A DNA stretch of 64,000 bases from CAXBCP01 sp047638395 (GTDB lineage Bacteria > Pseudomonadota > Alphaproteobacteria > MPNO01 > UBA830), in the NCBI GenBank assembly GCA_047638395.1, contig JBLIMV010000012.1:62001-126000 (forward strand), in the 5' to 3' direction. This document shows, piece by piece, positions 1 through 9,190 of this stretch (positions are counted from its first letter, which is position 1; every line of letters starts with the position of its first letter). A program made the position numbers and the translations under genes. The notes under the pieces are model-generated. The model did not search any database. It saw only the letters and a program-made list of their open reading frames with translations, and was not told the origin of the DNA.

Positions 1-596
1 TCGAAATGCCCGCCGAAATGCCGGTCGAAACACCGGTCGAAATGCCGGTTGCCGCGTCTGCGCAGGAAGCTGTTTCTGCGCCTGCCGAAACACTCGTGGC
101 AGCACCTGCGGCGACAATGCCGGTAGAAGCCGCGCCTGTGGCACCGCCCGCACCGGCGGTGGAAGCGCCGACGATCGAAGCACCCCGTCTGGTTGCCAAG
201 AACGACGCGTTCATGCCGCCACCGCCGGTTAACCCGAATGCAACCACTAAAGCTGCCACGGCATCGGACGCCTTCAAAGAGGCCGATCTCGTCAATGGTG
301 GCAGTGCGGACGATTCGCGCCGCAAGGGACCGAACCTGTTCCAGCGGATCACGGGTGCCGCCCGTGATTCCAGGCAGGAAATGCCCGCTGCAAGGGCAAC
401 TCCGCCGGCGGCACGTCCCGCACCGGAACAACCCGCTGCCGTGTCCAAACCGGAAAAGCCCGAGGAAACGGCCCATCAGCCTGCACCGCAGCAGGCGCGT
501 TTGTCCGGTGTCGATCCGGAAGACCGGCTCAAGACCTCTCAGTCGGACGACGATTTACTGGAAATTCCGGCATTTCTTCGCCGGCAGGCAAATTAA
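1..596 (+). CDS. ftsZ: Cell division protein FtsZ, C-terminal part (5' end outside window)
   Basis: Only the C-terminal linker and tail of FtsZ, the tubulin-like GTPase of the division ring, lie in the window. The visible 198 codons are a disordered, Pro/Ala/Glu-rich linker (repeats of EMPV/ETPV at the start) followed by a charged stretch and the conserved C-terminal peptide ending LEIPAFLRRQAN, which in FtsZ binds FtsA, ZipA-like and other partners. The GTPase core is missing because the window starts inside the gene. Long linkers of this type are usual in alphaproteobacterial FtsZ. The next gene is lpxC, the standard neighbour at the end of the division/cell-wall cluster, which supports the call. 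The stop TAA is at 594-596. Confidence 0.93.
   Translation, partial: EMPAEMPVETPVEMPVAASAQEAVSAPAETLVAAPAATMPVEAAPVAPPAPAVEAPTIEAPRLVAKNDAFMPPPPVNPNATTKAATASDAFKEADLVNGGSADDSRRKGPNLFQRITGAARDSRQEMPAARATPPAARPAPEQPAAVSKPEKPEETAHQPAPQQARLSGVDPEDRLKTSQSDDDLLEIPAFLRRQAN
2..49. repeat. Four 12-bp tandem repeats in the ftsZ linker
   Basis: Units at 2-13, 14-25, 26-37 and 38-49 follow the pattern CGAAAYRCCSGY and encode EMPA/EMPV/ETPV/EMPV. The repeat keeps the reading frame, so the linker can lengthen or shorten by four residues per unit. More units may lie upstream of the window. Confidence 0.8.
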
Positions 597-607
597 CAGG
601 GTGTTAA
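593..607. promoter_or_regulatory. Candidate CtrA binding site (TTAA-N7-TTAA)
   Basis: TTAA at 593-596 and TTAA at 604-607 are separated by exactly seven bases, which is the consensus for the alphaproteobacterial cell-cycle regulator CtrA. The first TTAA overlaps the ftsZ stop codon, and the site lies about 180 bp upstream of the lpxC start. The match is direct; the function is inferred, and a chance match cannot be excluded. Confidence 0.4.
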
Positions 608-651
608 CCTTCTAAGTACGTAACATTCTGTAACATTTGTTGATTTGAGTT

Positions 652-684
652 CCTCGGGGTGTGTTTGGTAAACATACTCCGAGG
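652..684. promoter_or_regulatory. Long perfect hairpin between ftsZ and lpxC
   Basis: Bases 652-666 pair fully with 670-684 (15 bp, two of them G-U) around a GGT loop. The outer arms are CCTCGG and CCGAGG. No T-run follows, so it is not a standard intrinsic terminator. It could be an mRNA end protector for ftsZ, a processing site, or part of the lpxC leader. Confidence 0.6.
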
Positions 685-780
685 CCTTGAATCCGCTTTA
701 AGGCATTTTACGGTTTCCACCCTGCCTAGCCCGGAAATATCCGAGAAGACGCAGGACGAAACCAAGGGTAATACAGAATA

Positions 781-1701
781 ATGGCTGCTGGTACGATCAA
801 ACAAAAAACGCTGAAAGCCGAAATCGGTTGCGCCGGTGTTGCCCTGCATTCCGGGCGCAAGACCTCGTTGACCCTGAAACCGGCAGCAGAAAATACCGGC
901 ATTCGGATTTGCCGCACCGATCTCCTGAACGGCGCGCGCGAAATCGTCGTGAACTGGGACAATGTGGTCGACACACGGCTGGCAACCACAGTCGGCAACG
1001 ATCACGGCTCCACCGTCAGCACGGTGGAACATCTGGCGGCGGCCCTTGCCGGCTGCGAAATCGACAATGTTCTGATCGAGGTCGATGGCCCCGAAATTCC
1101 GATTATGGATGGCAGCTCAGCGCCTTTCGTGTTTCTGATCGAATGTGCCGGCACCGTTGAACAGAGCGCCGCGCGCACCGCCATCAAAATTCTCAAGCCG
1201 GTATCCGTCGGTGACGAAACCCGGTCCCTGTCGATCCTTCCCGCCAAGGAATTCAGCCTGGCATTCGAAATCGATTTCGACTCTTCGGTAATCGATCGTC
1301 AGGAACGGACATTCCAGCGCGTCGGTTCAGAATTCAAATCCGATATCGCGCATGCGCGGACTTTCGGGTTCGATCATGAAGTAGAAGCCCTGCGCAACGC
1401 CGGCCTGGCCCGCGGCGGCTCGCTTGAAAACGCGGTCGTGGTCAGCGGCGACAAAATCCTCAATGAAGGCGGGCTGCGCTTCGACGACGAATTCGTACGT
1501 CACAAGATTCTGGATTGCGTTGGCGATCTATATCTCGCCGGCGGCCCGGTCATTGGCGAAGTCATTGCCAGCAAATCAGGGCACGAACTGAACAATGCCC
1601 TGCTTCGCGCCGTGTTTGCGGACGACGACGCCTGGGTGCGCATCGATGCGCCGCAATCATCGGATCAGCAAGCAGCGCAGATGGTCGCCGCTGTCGCCTG
1701 A
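781..1701 (+). CDS. lpxC: UDP-3-O-acyl-N-acetylglucosamine deacetylase LpxC
   Basis: LpxC is the zinc-dependent deacetylase that commits the pathway to lipid A in the cytoplasm. The 306-residue product has the usual length and fold. The zinc ligands are visible as H84 in VEHLAAAL and H241/D245 in RHKILD, and the general acid/base histidine is H268 in SGHELNN. The N-terminal KAEIGCAGVALHSG segment is also typical. The ATG at 781 gives the expected N-terminus. It stands between ftsZ and bamD, the common alphaproteobacterial order, and is closed by a strong intrinsic terminator at 1725-1751, so it is probably the last gene of the division/cell-wall transcript or transcribed from the 184-bp leader. 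Confidence 0.97.
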   Translation: MAAGTIKQKTLKAEIGCAGVALHSGRKTSLTLKPAAENTGIRICRTDLLNGAREIVVNWDNVVDTRLATTVGNDHGSTVSTVEHLAAALAGCEIDNVLIEVDGPEIPIMDGSSAPFVFLIECAGTVEQSAARTAIKILKPVSVGDETRSLSILPAKEFSLAFEIDFDSSVIDRQERTFQRVGSEFKSDIAHARTFGFDHEVEALRNAGLARGGSLENAVVVSGDKILNEGGLRFDDEFVRHKILDCVGDLYLAGGPVIGEVIASKSGHELNNALLRAVFADDDAWVRIDAPQSSDQQAAQMVAAVA

Positions 1702-1724
1702 ACGGCGTAACAAGCAAATTCAAC

Positions 1725-1751
1725 AAAGGCGCCCGGATGGGCGCCTTTTTT
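1725..1751 (+). terminator. Intrinsic terminator after lpxC
   Basis: AAAGGCGCCC (1725-1734), loop GGAT and GGGCGCCTTT (1739-1748) form a perfect 10-bp stem that runs into six T residues. It lies 24 bp after the lpxC stop and separates lpxC from bamD. Confidence 0.9.
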
Positions 1752-1832
1752 CGTTCCGGCCTACTTTCCATGACCTTTAGATGCTATATACAGTCTGCTT
1801 TGACCGACAGTTTATTCGGGTTGAGAAATTTA

Positions 1833-2648
1833 ATGCCGACCTATCGCTTCCGGCACTTTGCCGCCATTTTATCCATCTGTGCCGCCCTGACCGCGTGTAG
1901 TGGCAGTGACGAAGAGCAATATGTCGAACAGAAAGTCGAAATTCTTTACAATACTGCCGTCAATTCCCTTGAAATAGGCGAATACAAGGACGCAGCCAAG
2001 CAATTCGACGAGGTCGAACGCCAGCACCCTTATTCGACATGGGCGACCAAGGCCCAGATTATGGCAGCGTTTTCGCATTATCAGGCGAACGAATACGACG
2101 AGGCGGTGATTGGCCTCGACCGGTTCATCCGCCTTCATCCGGGTAACCGCGATATCGCTTATGCCTATTATCTGAAAGCGCTCTCTTATTACGAGCGAAT
2201 TTCTGATGTCGCGCGTGACCAGCTCGTGACCGAACTGGCGCTGACATCGCTCACAGATATCGTCCGGCGTTTTCCCAATTCCAAATACGCCCGGGATGCA
2301 AAGCTGAAAATCGACCTGACCCGCGACCATCTGGCGGGCAAACAAATGGAAATTGGGCGGTTTTACCTGAACAGAGACCATTACCTGGCCGCGATAAATC
2401 GTTTCAAAGTGGTCGTTGATGACTATCAGACCACCACCCACGTGCCGGAAGCGCTTCACCGCCTGGTCGAAGCCTATACGGCGCTTGGCGTAATTAACGA
2501 AGCACGCCGTGTTGCTGCCGTCCTCGGACATAACTATCCGGGCAGCGACTGGTACCTCGACAGCTATGCGGTTGCCGCCGGACCAGATCTGCGCGAGCGC
2601 CCCGAAGACCGGGGTTTTCTCACGCGGACATGGGACTGGTTGTTCTGA
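1833..2648 (+). CDS. bamD: Outer membrane assembly lipoprotein BamD
   Basis: BamD is the essential lipoprotein partner of BamA in inserting beta-barrel proteins into the outer membrane. The 271-residue product begins with a lipoprotein signal ending in the lipobox LTAC, followed by TPR-like helical repeats (VEILYNTAVNSLEIGEYKDAAKQFDEVERQHPYS is the typical first repeat, and YAYYLKALSYY a later one). I chose ATG 1833 because it puts the signal peptide at the N-terminus; longer in-frame starts would run back into lpxC and through the terminator. recN starts six bases after the stop, so the two are likely cotranscribed. Confidence 0.94.
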   Translation: MPTYRFRHFAAILSICAALTACSGSDEEQYVEQKVEILYNTAVNSLEIGEYKDAAKQFDEVERQHPYSTWATKAQIMAAFSHYQANEYDEAVIGLDRFIRLHPGNRDIAYAYYLKALSYYERISDVARDQLVTELALTSLTDIVRRFPNSKYARDAKLKIDLTRDHLAGKQMEIGRFYLNRDHYLAAINRFKVVVDDYQTTTHVPEALHRLVEAYTALGVINEARRVAAVLGHNYPGSDWYLDSYAVAAGPDLRERPEDRGFLTRTWDWLF

Positions 2649-2654
2649 TCTGCG

Positions 2655-4355
2655 ATGCTCGCATCGCTCTCCATTCGCAATTTTGTCCTCATCGACCGGC
2701 TGGATATCGATTTCAGCAGAGGACTGTGCGTACTCACCGGTGAGACCGGCGCGGGAAAATCCATCCTGCTCGATGCGCTGGGCCTCGCTATTGGCGGACG
2801 GGCAGATTCCTCTTTTGTGCGCGGCGGCCCTGATTCCGGCGTAAAAGCCATGATCACCGCGGCCTTCGACATTCCCCACGACCACGAGGCCCTGGCGCGC
2901 CTTGCCGAGAACGATATCGAGATGCCCGACGCCGGAGAGCCGCTCATCCTGCGCCGGACCCTCACAGGTGACGGCCGCAGCCGCGCCTTCGTCAACGACC
3001 AGGCAATAAGCGCAGGCGCACTCCGCAGTATTGGCGAAACCCTGATCGAGATCGAAGGCCAGTTTGCAAGCCATGGGCTTCTCGATCCCGCCAATCATCG
3101 GGACGCCCTCGATTCGTTCGGACGTCTAGAAGACCTGGTGACGGCGACCCGGGTCGCCTGGACGACCATGACAGCGGCGGAGAAAGCGCTGGCCACTGCA
3201 CATGACGAAATCGACCGGATCGCCAGCGAAGGCGATTACCTTCGCCATGTTTTTGCAGAAATAGACGATTTCGACCCGCAGGAAGGCGAAGAAGCCGAAC
3301 TATCCCAATCCCGCTCCCTGATGATGAACAGCGAAAAGATCGCCGAGGCCATTCATCAGGCCCTCGGCACGCTGGCCGGCCACAAAGGCCTTCAGACGGC
3401 ATTATCAAAAGCCTCACGTTCGCTGGAGCGTGCCAATGAACAGGCGTCCGGCACGCTCAAAAGCGTCCTTGAATCGATGGAGATCACCGGTAACGAAGCC
3501 GCCACGACGGTCGACCTGCTCGGCGACGCCCTGCGATCTCTCGATCAGGACCCGGCGCAGCTGGAACGCCTCGACGAGCGCCTGTTCGGACTTCGTGCCC
3601 TGGCACGCAAGCACAATACCGACGTGGATTCTCTTGCCGCATTGCGCGCCGAATTCGCCAAGAAACTGGAACGCCTCGATGACGCAGACCGCGACCTGAC
3701 CCGTCTTCAGACGGAGGCGCGGGAAGCGAGGGCCGCTTACGAAGGGTCATCACGCGGTCTTCATGATGCGAGAACCAAGGCCGCAGGTGCGCTGGATACG
3801 GCGATCAACAACGAACTGCCGCATTTGCGGCTCGAAAAAGCAGAGTTCGCCACCCAGGTTACCGAACTTGCCGAGACGGCATGGTCGAGCCACGGCATCG
3901 ATAACGTGACCTTCGATGTGACGACCAACCCGGGCCAGCCTGCCGGGCCGATCAACAAGGTCGCATCGGGGGGTGAGCTTGCCCGCCTGCTCCTTGCGCT
4001 CAAAGTAGCGCTGTCGACGTCGAACCGGGTCACAACACTGGTTTTCGACGAGGTGGACGCCGGTGTCGGTGGCGCGACCGCCGCATCCGTCGCCGAACGC
4101 CTGTCGCGGCTGTCCGACGGCGTTCAGGTGCTTGTCGTTACCCATTCACCACAGGTCGCTGCCCGCGGGGCACGCCACCTCCACGTCATGAAGTCGATTG
4201 AGACGATTGATGGCGGCGACAACACCGTTACCGCGGTAACAGAGCTCTCAGCAGGCGAGCGGCGCGAGGAAATCGCGCGGATGCTGGCAGGTGCGACGGT
4301 CACGGAAGAAGCCCGGGCAGCGGCCGATAGCCTGATCGAAGAATTTGCCCAATGA
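2655..4355 (+). CDS. recN: DNA repair protein RecN
   Basis: RecN is an SMC-like ATPase that acts on double-strand breaks with RecA. The 566-residue product starts MLASLSIRNFVLIDRLDIDF and has Walker A GETGAGKSILLDAL near residue 35, a central coiled-coil region of about 150-360, and the C-terminal ATPase half with the signature VASGGELARLLLALK, Walker B TLVFDEVDAGVGG and the H-loop VTHSPQVA. Length and domain order match the family. It sits tightly between bamD and ligA. No LexA box was recognised in the short upstream spacer. Confidence 0.96.
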   Translation: MLASLSIRNFVLIDRLDIDFSRGLCVLTGETGAGKSILLDALGLAIGGRADSSFVRGGPDSGVKAMITAAFDIPHDHEALARLAENDIEMPDAGEPLILRRTLTGDGRSRAFVNDQAISAGALRSIGETLIEIEGQFASHGLLDPANHRDALDSFGRLEDLVTATRVAWTTMTAAEKALATAHDEIDRIASEGDYLRHVFAEIDDFDPQEGEEAELSQSRSLMMNSEKIAEAIHQALGTLAGHKGLQTALSKASRSLERANEQASGTLKSVLESMEITGNEAATTVDLLGDALRSLDQDPAQLERLDERLFGLRALARKHNTDVDSLAALRAEFAKKLERLDDADRDLTRLQTEAREARAAYEGSSRGLHDARTKAAGALDTAINNELPHLRLEKAEFATQVTELAETAWSSHGIDNVTFDVTTNPGQPAGPINKVASGGELARLLLALKVALSTSNRVTTLVFDEVDAGVGGATAASVAERLSRLSDGVQVLVVTHSPQVAARGARHLHVMKSIETIDGGDNTVTAVTELSAGERREEIARMLAGATVTEEARAAADSLIEEFAQ

Positions 4356-4379
4356 AGTCACAATAAAGACCGGCGAAGA

Positions 4380-6512
4380 ATGAAAACCGAAGACGAATTT
4401 CCCGAGCTTGCCACCCTGACCGCGGAAGAAGCAGCGACCCGACTGGCAGAACTGGCCGCGGAAATCGACCGGCACGACACAGCCTATCACCAGAAAGACG
4501 CACCGGTGATTTCCGATGCGGATTACGACCGGCTGCGCCGTCTCAATACCGCTATTGAGACGCAGTTCCCGGACCTGATCAGAAGCGACAGCCCCAGTCA
4601 GAATGTCGGTGCCGCACCCGCCGCCAGTTTCAGCAAGGTAACCCACAGCCGGCCCATGCTGTCGCTCGACAATGCTTTTGACGGCGAAGATGTAGAAAAT
4701 TTCATCGGCCGGGTTCGGCGGTTTCTGGGCCTCAGTGAAGACGAACCCGTCGAGATCGTCGCCGAACCCAAGATAGACGGTCTGTCCATTTCACTCCGCT
4801 ACGAAGGCGGCAAATACGTGCAGGCAGCAACCCGCGGCGATGGTGCCGTCGGCGAGAATGTTACCGCCAATGTGGCAACGATTTCGGATATACCCGATAC
4901 TCTGGGCCCCGGGGCGCCCGACATTGTTGAGATCCGGGGCGAAGTATATATACGGCATGACGATTTCGCCGCCCTGAACCGCGCGCGCGAAGAGAGCGAT
5001 CAGGCCGTATTCGCCAATCCCAGAAATGCCGCCGCGGGATCGCTCCGCCAGCTTGATGTATCCGTTACCGCTTCGCGAAACCTGAAGATGTTCGCCTATG
5101 CCGCCGGCGAATTATCCGAACCCGTCGGCGACAGCCACTGGGCGTGGCTGGCACAGCTCGAAGACTGGGGCTTTTCGGTCAATCCGCAATCGGCACGCTG
5201 CCAGTCAACCGCCGAGGTTCTTGAAACCTACCGGGCGATCGGCGAGGGCCGCGCAGCGCTGCCCTATGACATCGACGGTGTCGTCTACAAAGTGAACAGG
5301 CATGACTGGCAGGAACGCCTCGGCATGGTCAGCCGCGCGCCGCGCTGGGCAATCGCCCATAAGTTTCCGGCCGAACAGGCACAAACGGTTCTCGAAGAAA
5401 TCACCATCCAGGTCGGGCGCACCGGGGCGATCACGCCGGTCGCAAACCTGACACCAATCACCGTCGGTGGCGTCGTTGTCGGCCGGGCCACCCTGCATAA
5501 CGAAGACGAAATCCGCCGCAAGGACGTGCGCGAAGGCGACACCGTCATCATTCAGCGCGCCGGGGATGTCATCCCCCAGATCGTGCGTGTGGTTGAGGAA
5601 AAGCGCGACCCGGCATCCAAGCCTTTTATATTCCCGACCGTCTGTCCGTGCGATTTGCAGACTCCGGTTATCCGCCAGGAAGGCGCAGTCGTTGCCAGGT
5701 GTTCAGGCGAACTGGCCTGTCCCTATCAGCAGGTCGAGCGTATCCGCCATTTTGTCAGCCGGGATGCCTTCGACATCGATGGGCTCGGCGAAAAGCAGGT
5801 CAAAGCGTTTTTCGACCGCGGGCTGATCCGCACCCCGGTCGACATCTTCGATCTTGAGAAAAATGACAGCAAAGCGCTGGATCCGCTACAGCGCTGGGAA
5901 GGTTGGGGCGAAAAATCCGTCATCAAGCTATTTGCGGCGATCGATGCGCGGCGATCCATTAGCTTTGACCGCCTGATCTACGGCCTCGGCATTCGCCAGA
6001 TCGGCCAGGCGACGGCCCGCCTGCTTGCCCGCCAATATGGCGATTTGGCGGCGTGGCACAACGCCATGACAGCCGCGGCGGCCGAACGGGCCGAAAATCC
6101 CGACGAGATGAAAAAACCCGAACTGGTCGGCGAACACTATGCCGATCTGTGCAATATCGACCAGATAGGCATCAGCGTTGCGGACGAGCTTACGGCGTTC
6201 TTTTCGGAGTCCCATAATCTGGAGATCCTGAAAGGGCTGGAAGAGCGTCTTGAAGTTGAAGCACTGGAGGCGCCGGAGGCCGACACCGCCGTTGCCGGCA
6301 AGACAGTTGTTTTTACCGGAACCCTGCTCACGATGACCCGCGGCGAAGCCAAGGCGAAGGCGGAATCCCTCGGTGCCAAGGTATCCGGGTCGGTGTCGAA
6401 AAAGACCGACTACGTCGTTGTGGGCGCCGATGCCGGTTCCAAGGCCAAAAAGGCGCAGGATCTGGGCGTAACCGTGCTGTCAGAAGACGAATGGCAGGCG
6501 ATGATCGCTTAA
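4380..6512 (+). CDS. ligA: NAD-dependent DNA ligase LigA
   Basis: LigA seals nicks during replication and repair using NAD. The 710-residue product has the adenylation domain with the catalytic lysine K131 in EPKIDGLSI, an OB fold (PRWAIAHKFPAEQ begins it), a four-cysteine zinc site in the alphaproteobacterial form with CPC at the first half, helix-hairpin-helix repeats, and a C-terminal BRCT domain (GKTVVFTGTL). Length is usual. It follows recN after 24 bp in the same direction and meets pepP tail to tail 23 bp downstream. Confidence 0.97.
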   Translation: MKTEDEFPELATLTAEEAATRLAELAAEIDRHDTAYHQKDAPVISDADYDRLRRLNTAIETQFPDLIRSDSPSQNVGAAPAASFSKVTHSRPMLSLDNAFDGEDVENFIGRVRRFLGLSEDEPVEIVAEPKIDGLSISLRYEGGKYVQAATRGDGAVGENVTANVATISDIPDTLGPGAPDIVEIRGEVYIRHDDFAALNRAREESDQAVFANPRNAAAGSLRQLDVSVTASRNLKMFAYAAGELSEPVGDSHWAWLAQLEDWGFSVNPQSARCQSTAEVLETYRAIGEGRAALPYDIDGVVYKVNRHDWQERLGMVSRAPRWAIAHKFPAEQAQTVLEEITIQVGRTGAITPVANLTPITVGGVVVGRATLHNEDEIRRKDVREGDTVIIQRAGDVIPQIVRVVEEKRDPASKPFIFPTVCPCDLQTPVIRQEGAVVARCSGELACPYQQVERIRHFVSRDAFDIDGLGEKQVKAFFDRGLIRTPVDIFDLEKNDSKALDPLQRWEGWGEKSVIKLFAAIDARRSISFDRLIYGLGIRQIGQATARLLARQYGDLAAWHNAMTAAAAERAENPDEMKKPELVGEHYADLCNIDQIGISVADELTAFFSESHNLEILKGLEERLEVEALEAPEADTAVAGKTVVFTGTLLTMTRGEAKAKAESLGAKVSGSVSKKTDYVVVGADAGSKAKKAQDLGVTVLSEDEWQAMIA

Positions 6513-6535
6513 CGTCCGTGTCGCGGCTGAAACCG

Positions 6536-8575
6536 TCAGATCGGTGCCGTTGCCGTCTTTAGCCACTTTCGAACATGTTCATCGACCAGCGGCGAGAGCG
6601 TCTCGCGGACGCGTATATGATAGGCGTCGAACCAGTCCCGTTCGGCGGCCGTCAGCAAATCGCGGTCGATCAGGTTCCTGTCGATCGGGGCCAGCGTGAT
6701 GGTCTCGAATTCCAGCATATTCCGCTCGGACGTTGCATTGCCGGCGCTTTCGGTCACCACGACCAGGTTTTCGATACGAATGCCGTAAGCGCCCTCCAGG
6801 TAATATCCCGGCTCGTTGGACAGGATCATGCCCGGCTCCATCGGGACGCCGCCGCCCTGCTTCGAAATACGCTGCGGCCCTTCGTGAACGCCGAGATAAC
6901 TGCCGACGCCGTGCCCCGTGCCATGATCGTAATCCAGTCCCGCCTCCCACAGCGCCAGACGCGCCAGGGCGTCTATCTGGCTGCCATGGGTGCCCGACGG
7001 GAACCGCGCCGTGGCGACCGCGATATGGCCTTTGAGGACCCGGGTATTGTGGTCCTTCATCTGCGCGGATGCCCCCTTCCCGTCATCGATAAACACGGTC
7101 CGGGTGACATCCGTGGTGCCGTCGAGATACTGCGCACCGGAATCGACCAGGTAGACGTCTCCGGGGGTCAGGGACCGGTCGGTTTCTTGCGTCACACGGT
7201 AATGCACGATCGCCCCGTTCGGCCCACTCCCCGATATCGTATCAAAGCTCAGCCCCCGGAACCTGGCATCCGTGCATCGGCGCTCATACAGGTGATTGGC
7301 GGCCGATATCTCTGTAACCCCGCCTTTAGGCCCAGCGTCCGCCAGCCAGGCGAGAAACGTCGTCAATGCGGCGCCATCGCGAATATGCGCCGTGCGGGTT
7401 CCCGCAACCTCGACACTGTTCTTCCGCGCCTTCGGCAAGGCGCACAAATCCACGCCCGCGGAAAGCGAAACACCGGCGGCAGCGAGCGTCAGCCGAATCC
7501 ACTCCGGCGCGCTTGCCGGATCAACGCGAACAGCGCCATCCGATTTTACCAGCGCTGCAAGCCCGTCGGCAAAACCCTCGGGCGGCTGGATCGAAATACC
7601 GGGATCGAGATTGTCGCGGGTAGATGCAGGTATTTTCCGGGTATCGATGAACCAGTCGACATCGCCGGAGAGATGCACGGTGGCATATCCGAGTGCCAGC
7701 GGCGAATTCGGAACGTCGGACCCGCGGATATTCAGAAGCCATGCGATTGAATCCGGCGCGCTGAGGACCGACGCGACACATTGCGCCTCCGCCAGACCCT
7801 CGGAAAATTGGCGCCGTTTTTCAACCGATGTCACCCCGGCATGCTCTTGCGCCCGAGACATGACAGGTCCCAGTGGGACGGGCGGCTGATCTTCCCATAC
7901 GCGGTCGACCGGATTTTGTTCCACCGGGACAAGCTCGGCGCCGGAATCCGTACAGGCCACCCGCAAACGCGCTGTCCCGGACGATGTGTGAAGCCACGGA
8001 TCAAAACCCAGACGTGCGCCTTCTGGCAGGTTGTCCCGCAACCACGCATCCGGAGAAGTTTCCGCCACCGCAACCGGCGCGAAGGCGTTGGTATCGACCT
8101 GGTCGCGGACCTGCAGCGTATAGCGGCCATCGACAAATATCGCCGCCTTGTCTGCGAGCACAATGGCCATACCGGCCGATCCGCCAAAACCTGTCAGCCA
8201 GGCGAGGCGCTGTGATCTTTTGGCGATAAACTCACCCTGGTGCTCGTCGGCCAGCGGCACCAGAAATCCGTGGAGCTGCTGTTCTGCAAGTTCGGTCCGC
8301 AAAGCCGCCTGGCGTTCCGGTGGAGCCGGAACCTGCCCCAGACCGAAATGATGCTCTGCGCGCAGCGCATCGATACGCGTGCGCACTTCTGCGGGGTTTT
8401 CGTCTCCGAAAAGCTCGGCAAGCACCTCATCGGCACCGTCAACATCGGTCAGGAACGCCGAAGCGGCAATTCCTTCCAGCAGAGTATTATCGATCGTGGC
8501 CTCCAGTATGGCGGAAATCCGCCGTTTCAGTCCGTCATTGGCGCGCACGGTAGCGCCCCGGCGCGGTGTGGACAA
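6536..8575 (-). CDS. pepP: X-Pro aminopeptidase (aminopeptidase P, M24B family)
   Basis: This is a cytoplasmic metallopeptidase that removes an N-terminal residue preceding proline. The C-terminal pita-bread domain carries the dinuclear metal ligands: Asp in YLVDSGAQYLDGTTDVTRT, His in HGVGSYLGVHEGP, and Glu in NEPGYY and RIENLVVV. The creatinase-like N-terminal region starts around HGFLVPLADEHQGE. The 679-residue length is longer than the usual 590-610 because about 90 residues precede that point. No internal ATG gives a short form; a GTG at the VRTRIDALR position is an alternative. Convergent with ligA and divergent from the IalB-like gene. Confidence 0.9.
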   Translation of the reverse strand: MSTPRRGATVRANDGLKRRISAILEATIDNTLLEGIAASAFLTDVDGADEVLAELFGDENPAEVRTRIDALRAEHHFGLGQVPAPPERQAALRTELAEQQLHGFLVPLADEHQGEFIAKRSQRLAWLTGFGGSAGMAIVLADKAAIFVDGRYTLQVRDQVDTNAFAPVAVAETSPDAWLRDNLPEGARLGFDPWLHTSSGTARLRVACTDSGAELVPVEQNPVDRVWEDQPPVPLGPVMSRAQEHAGVTSVEKRRQFSEGLAEAQCVASVLSAPDSIAWLLNIRGSDVPNSPLALGYATVHLSGDVDWFIDTRKIPASTRDNLDPGISIQPPEGFADGLAALVKSDGAVRVDPASAPEWIRLTLAAAGVSLSAGVDLCALPKARKNSVEVAGTRTAHIRDGAALTTFLAWLADAGPKGGVTEISAANHLYERRCTDARFRGLSFDTISGSGPNGAIVHYRVTQETDRSLTPGDVYLVDSGAQYLDGTTDVTRTVFIDDGKGASAQMKDHNTRVLKGHIAVATARFPSGTHGSQIDALARLALWEAGLDYDHGTGHGVGSYLGVHEGPQRISKQGGGVPMEPGMILSNEPGYYLEGAYGIRIENLVVVTESAGNATSERNMLEFETITLAPIDRNLIDRDLLTAAERDWFDAYHIRVRETLSPLVDEHVRKWLKTATAPI

Positions 8576-8670
8576 TATGATTGCGAATGACCGTCAGATT
8601 GCCGTAGGGTCCCAGGGTCGCTGTCGTATCACCAGCGGTCGATTGTATGTTGGGTAAGCGAGAGTAAAAC

Positions 8671-9174
8671 GTGCGGAAAATCATCCTGATCGCCGCGGCC
8701 ATCATCGCCGCCGGCACGAGCATTGCAGCAGCGCAGTCAACGCCAAAGACGACGAAAAAATTTGGTGACTGGGCGCTTTCCTGCCGCCAGTTGAAAACCG
8801 ACGGCCCGGAGCGATGCGTCCTGTTCCAGGATATTCTGTGGCAGACCAGCGGCAAGCGCATCCTGAACGTCTCGATCGCGCGCCCGGCAAAGGGACAGCC
8901 CTATGTTGCCGCCATTACCGCACCGCTTGGCATTCTCCTGCCCGCCGGGCTGACGCTTCATGTCGATGAAAAGGAACTGGTCCGGTTTCCGCTTCGGTTC
9001 TGCAATATCAACGGCTGCCGCGGACAGTTTCCGATCACCGAAGACATGCAGAAACTGTTCACCGCAGGTAAAAAAGGCCGGGTCATTTTCCGCCAGCCCA
9101 ACGGCCAGCCGTTGCGCGTCGAATTTTCCCTGAAAGGATTTGCGGCGGGCTTTATGGACCTCCAGACCAAGTAA
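8671..9174 (+). CDS. Invasion-associated locus B (IalB) family protein
   Basis: The 167-residue product has a cleavable signal peptide (MRKIILIAAAIIAAGTSIAAAQS) and the IalB domain: KKFGDWALSCRQ, GPERCVLFQDI, and paired cysteines in RFCNINGCRGQF. It is expected in the periplasm. In Bartonella an IalB homologue aids erythrocyte invasion, but homologues are widespread in free-living alphaproteobacteria and their role there is unknown. The start is GTG 8671, which is the only start giving an immediate signal peptide. Confidence 0.88.
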   Translation: MRKIILIAAAIIAAGTSIAAAQSTPKTTKKFGDWALSCRQLKTDGPERCVLFQDILWQTSGKRILNVSIARPAKGQPYVAAITAPLGILLPAGLTLHVDEKELVRFPLRFCNINGCRGQFPITEDMQKLFTAGKKGRVIFRQPNGQPLRVEFSLKGFAAGFMDLQTK

Positions 9175-9190
9175 CGTCAGACAGACCGTT

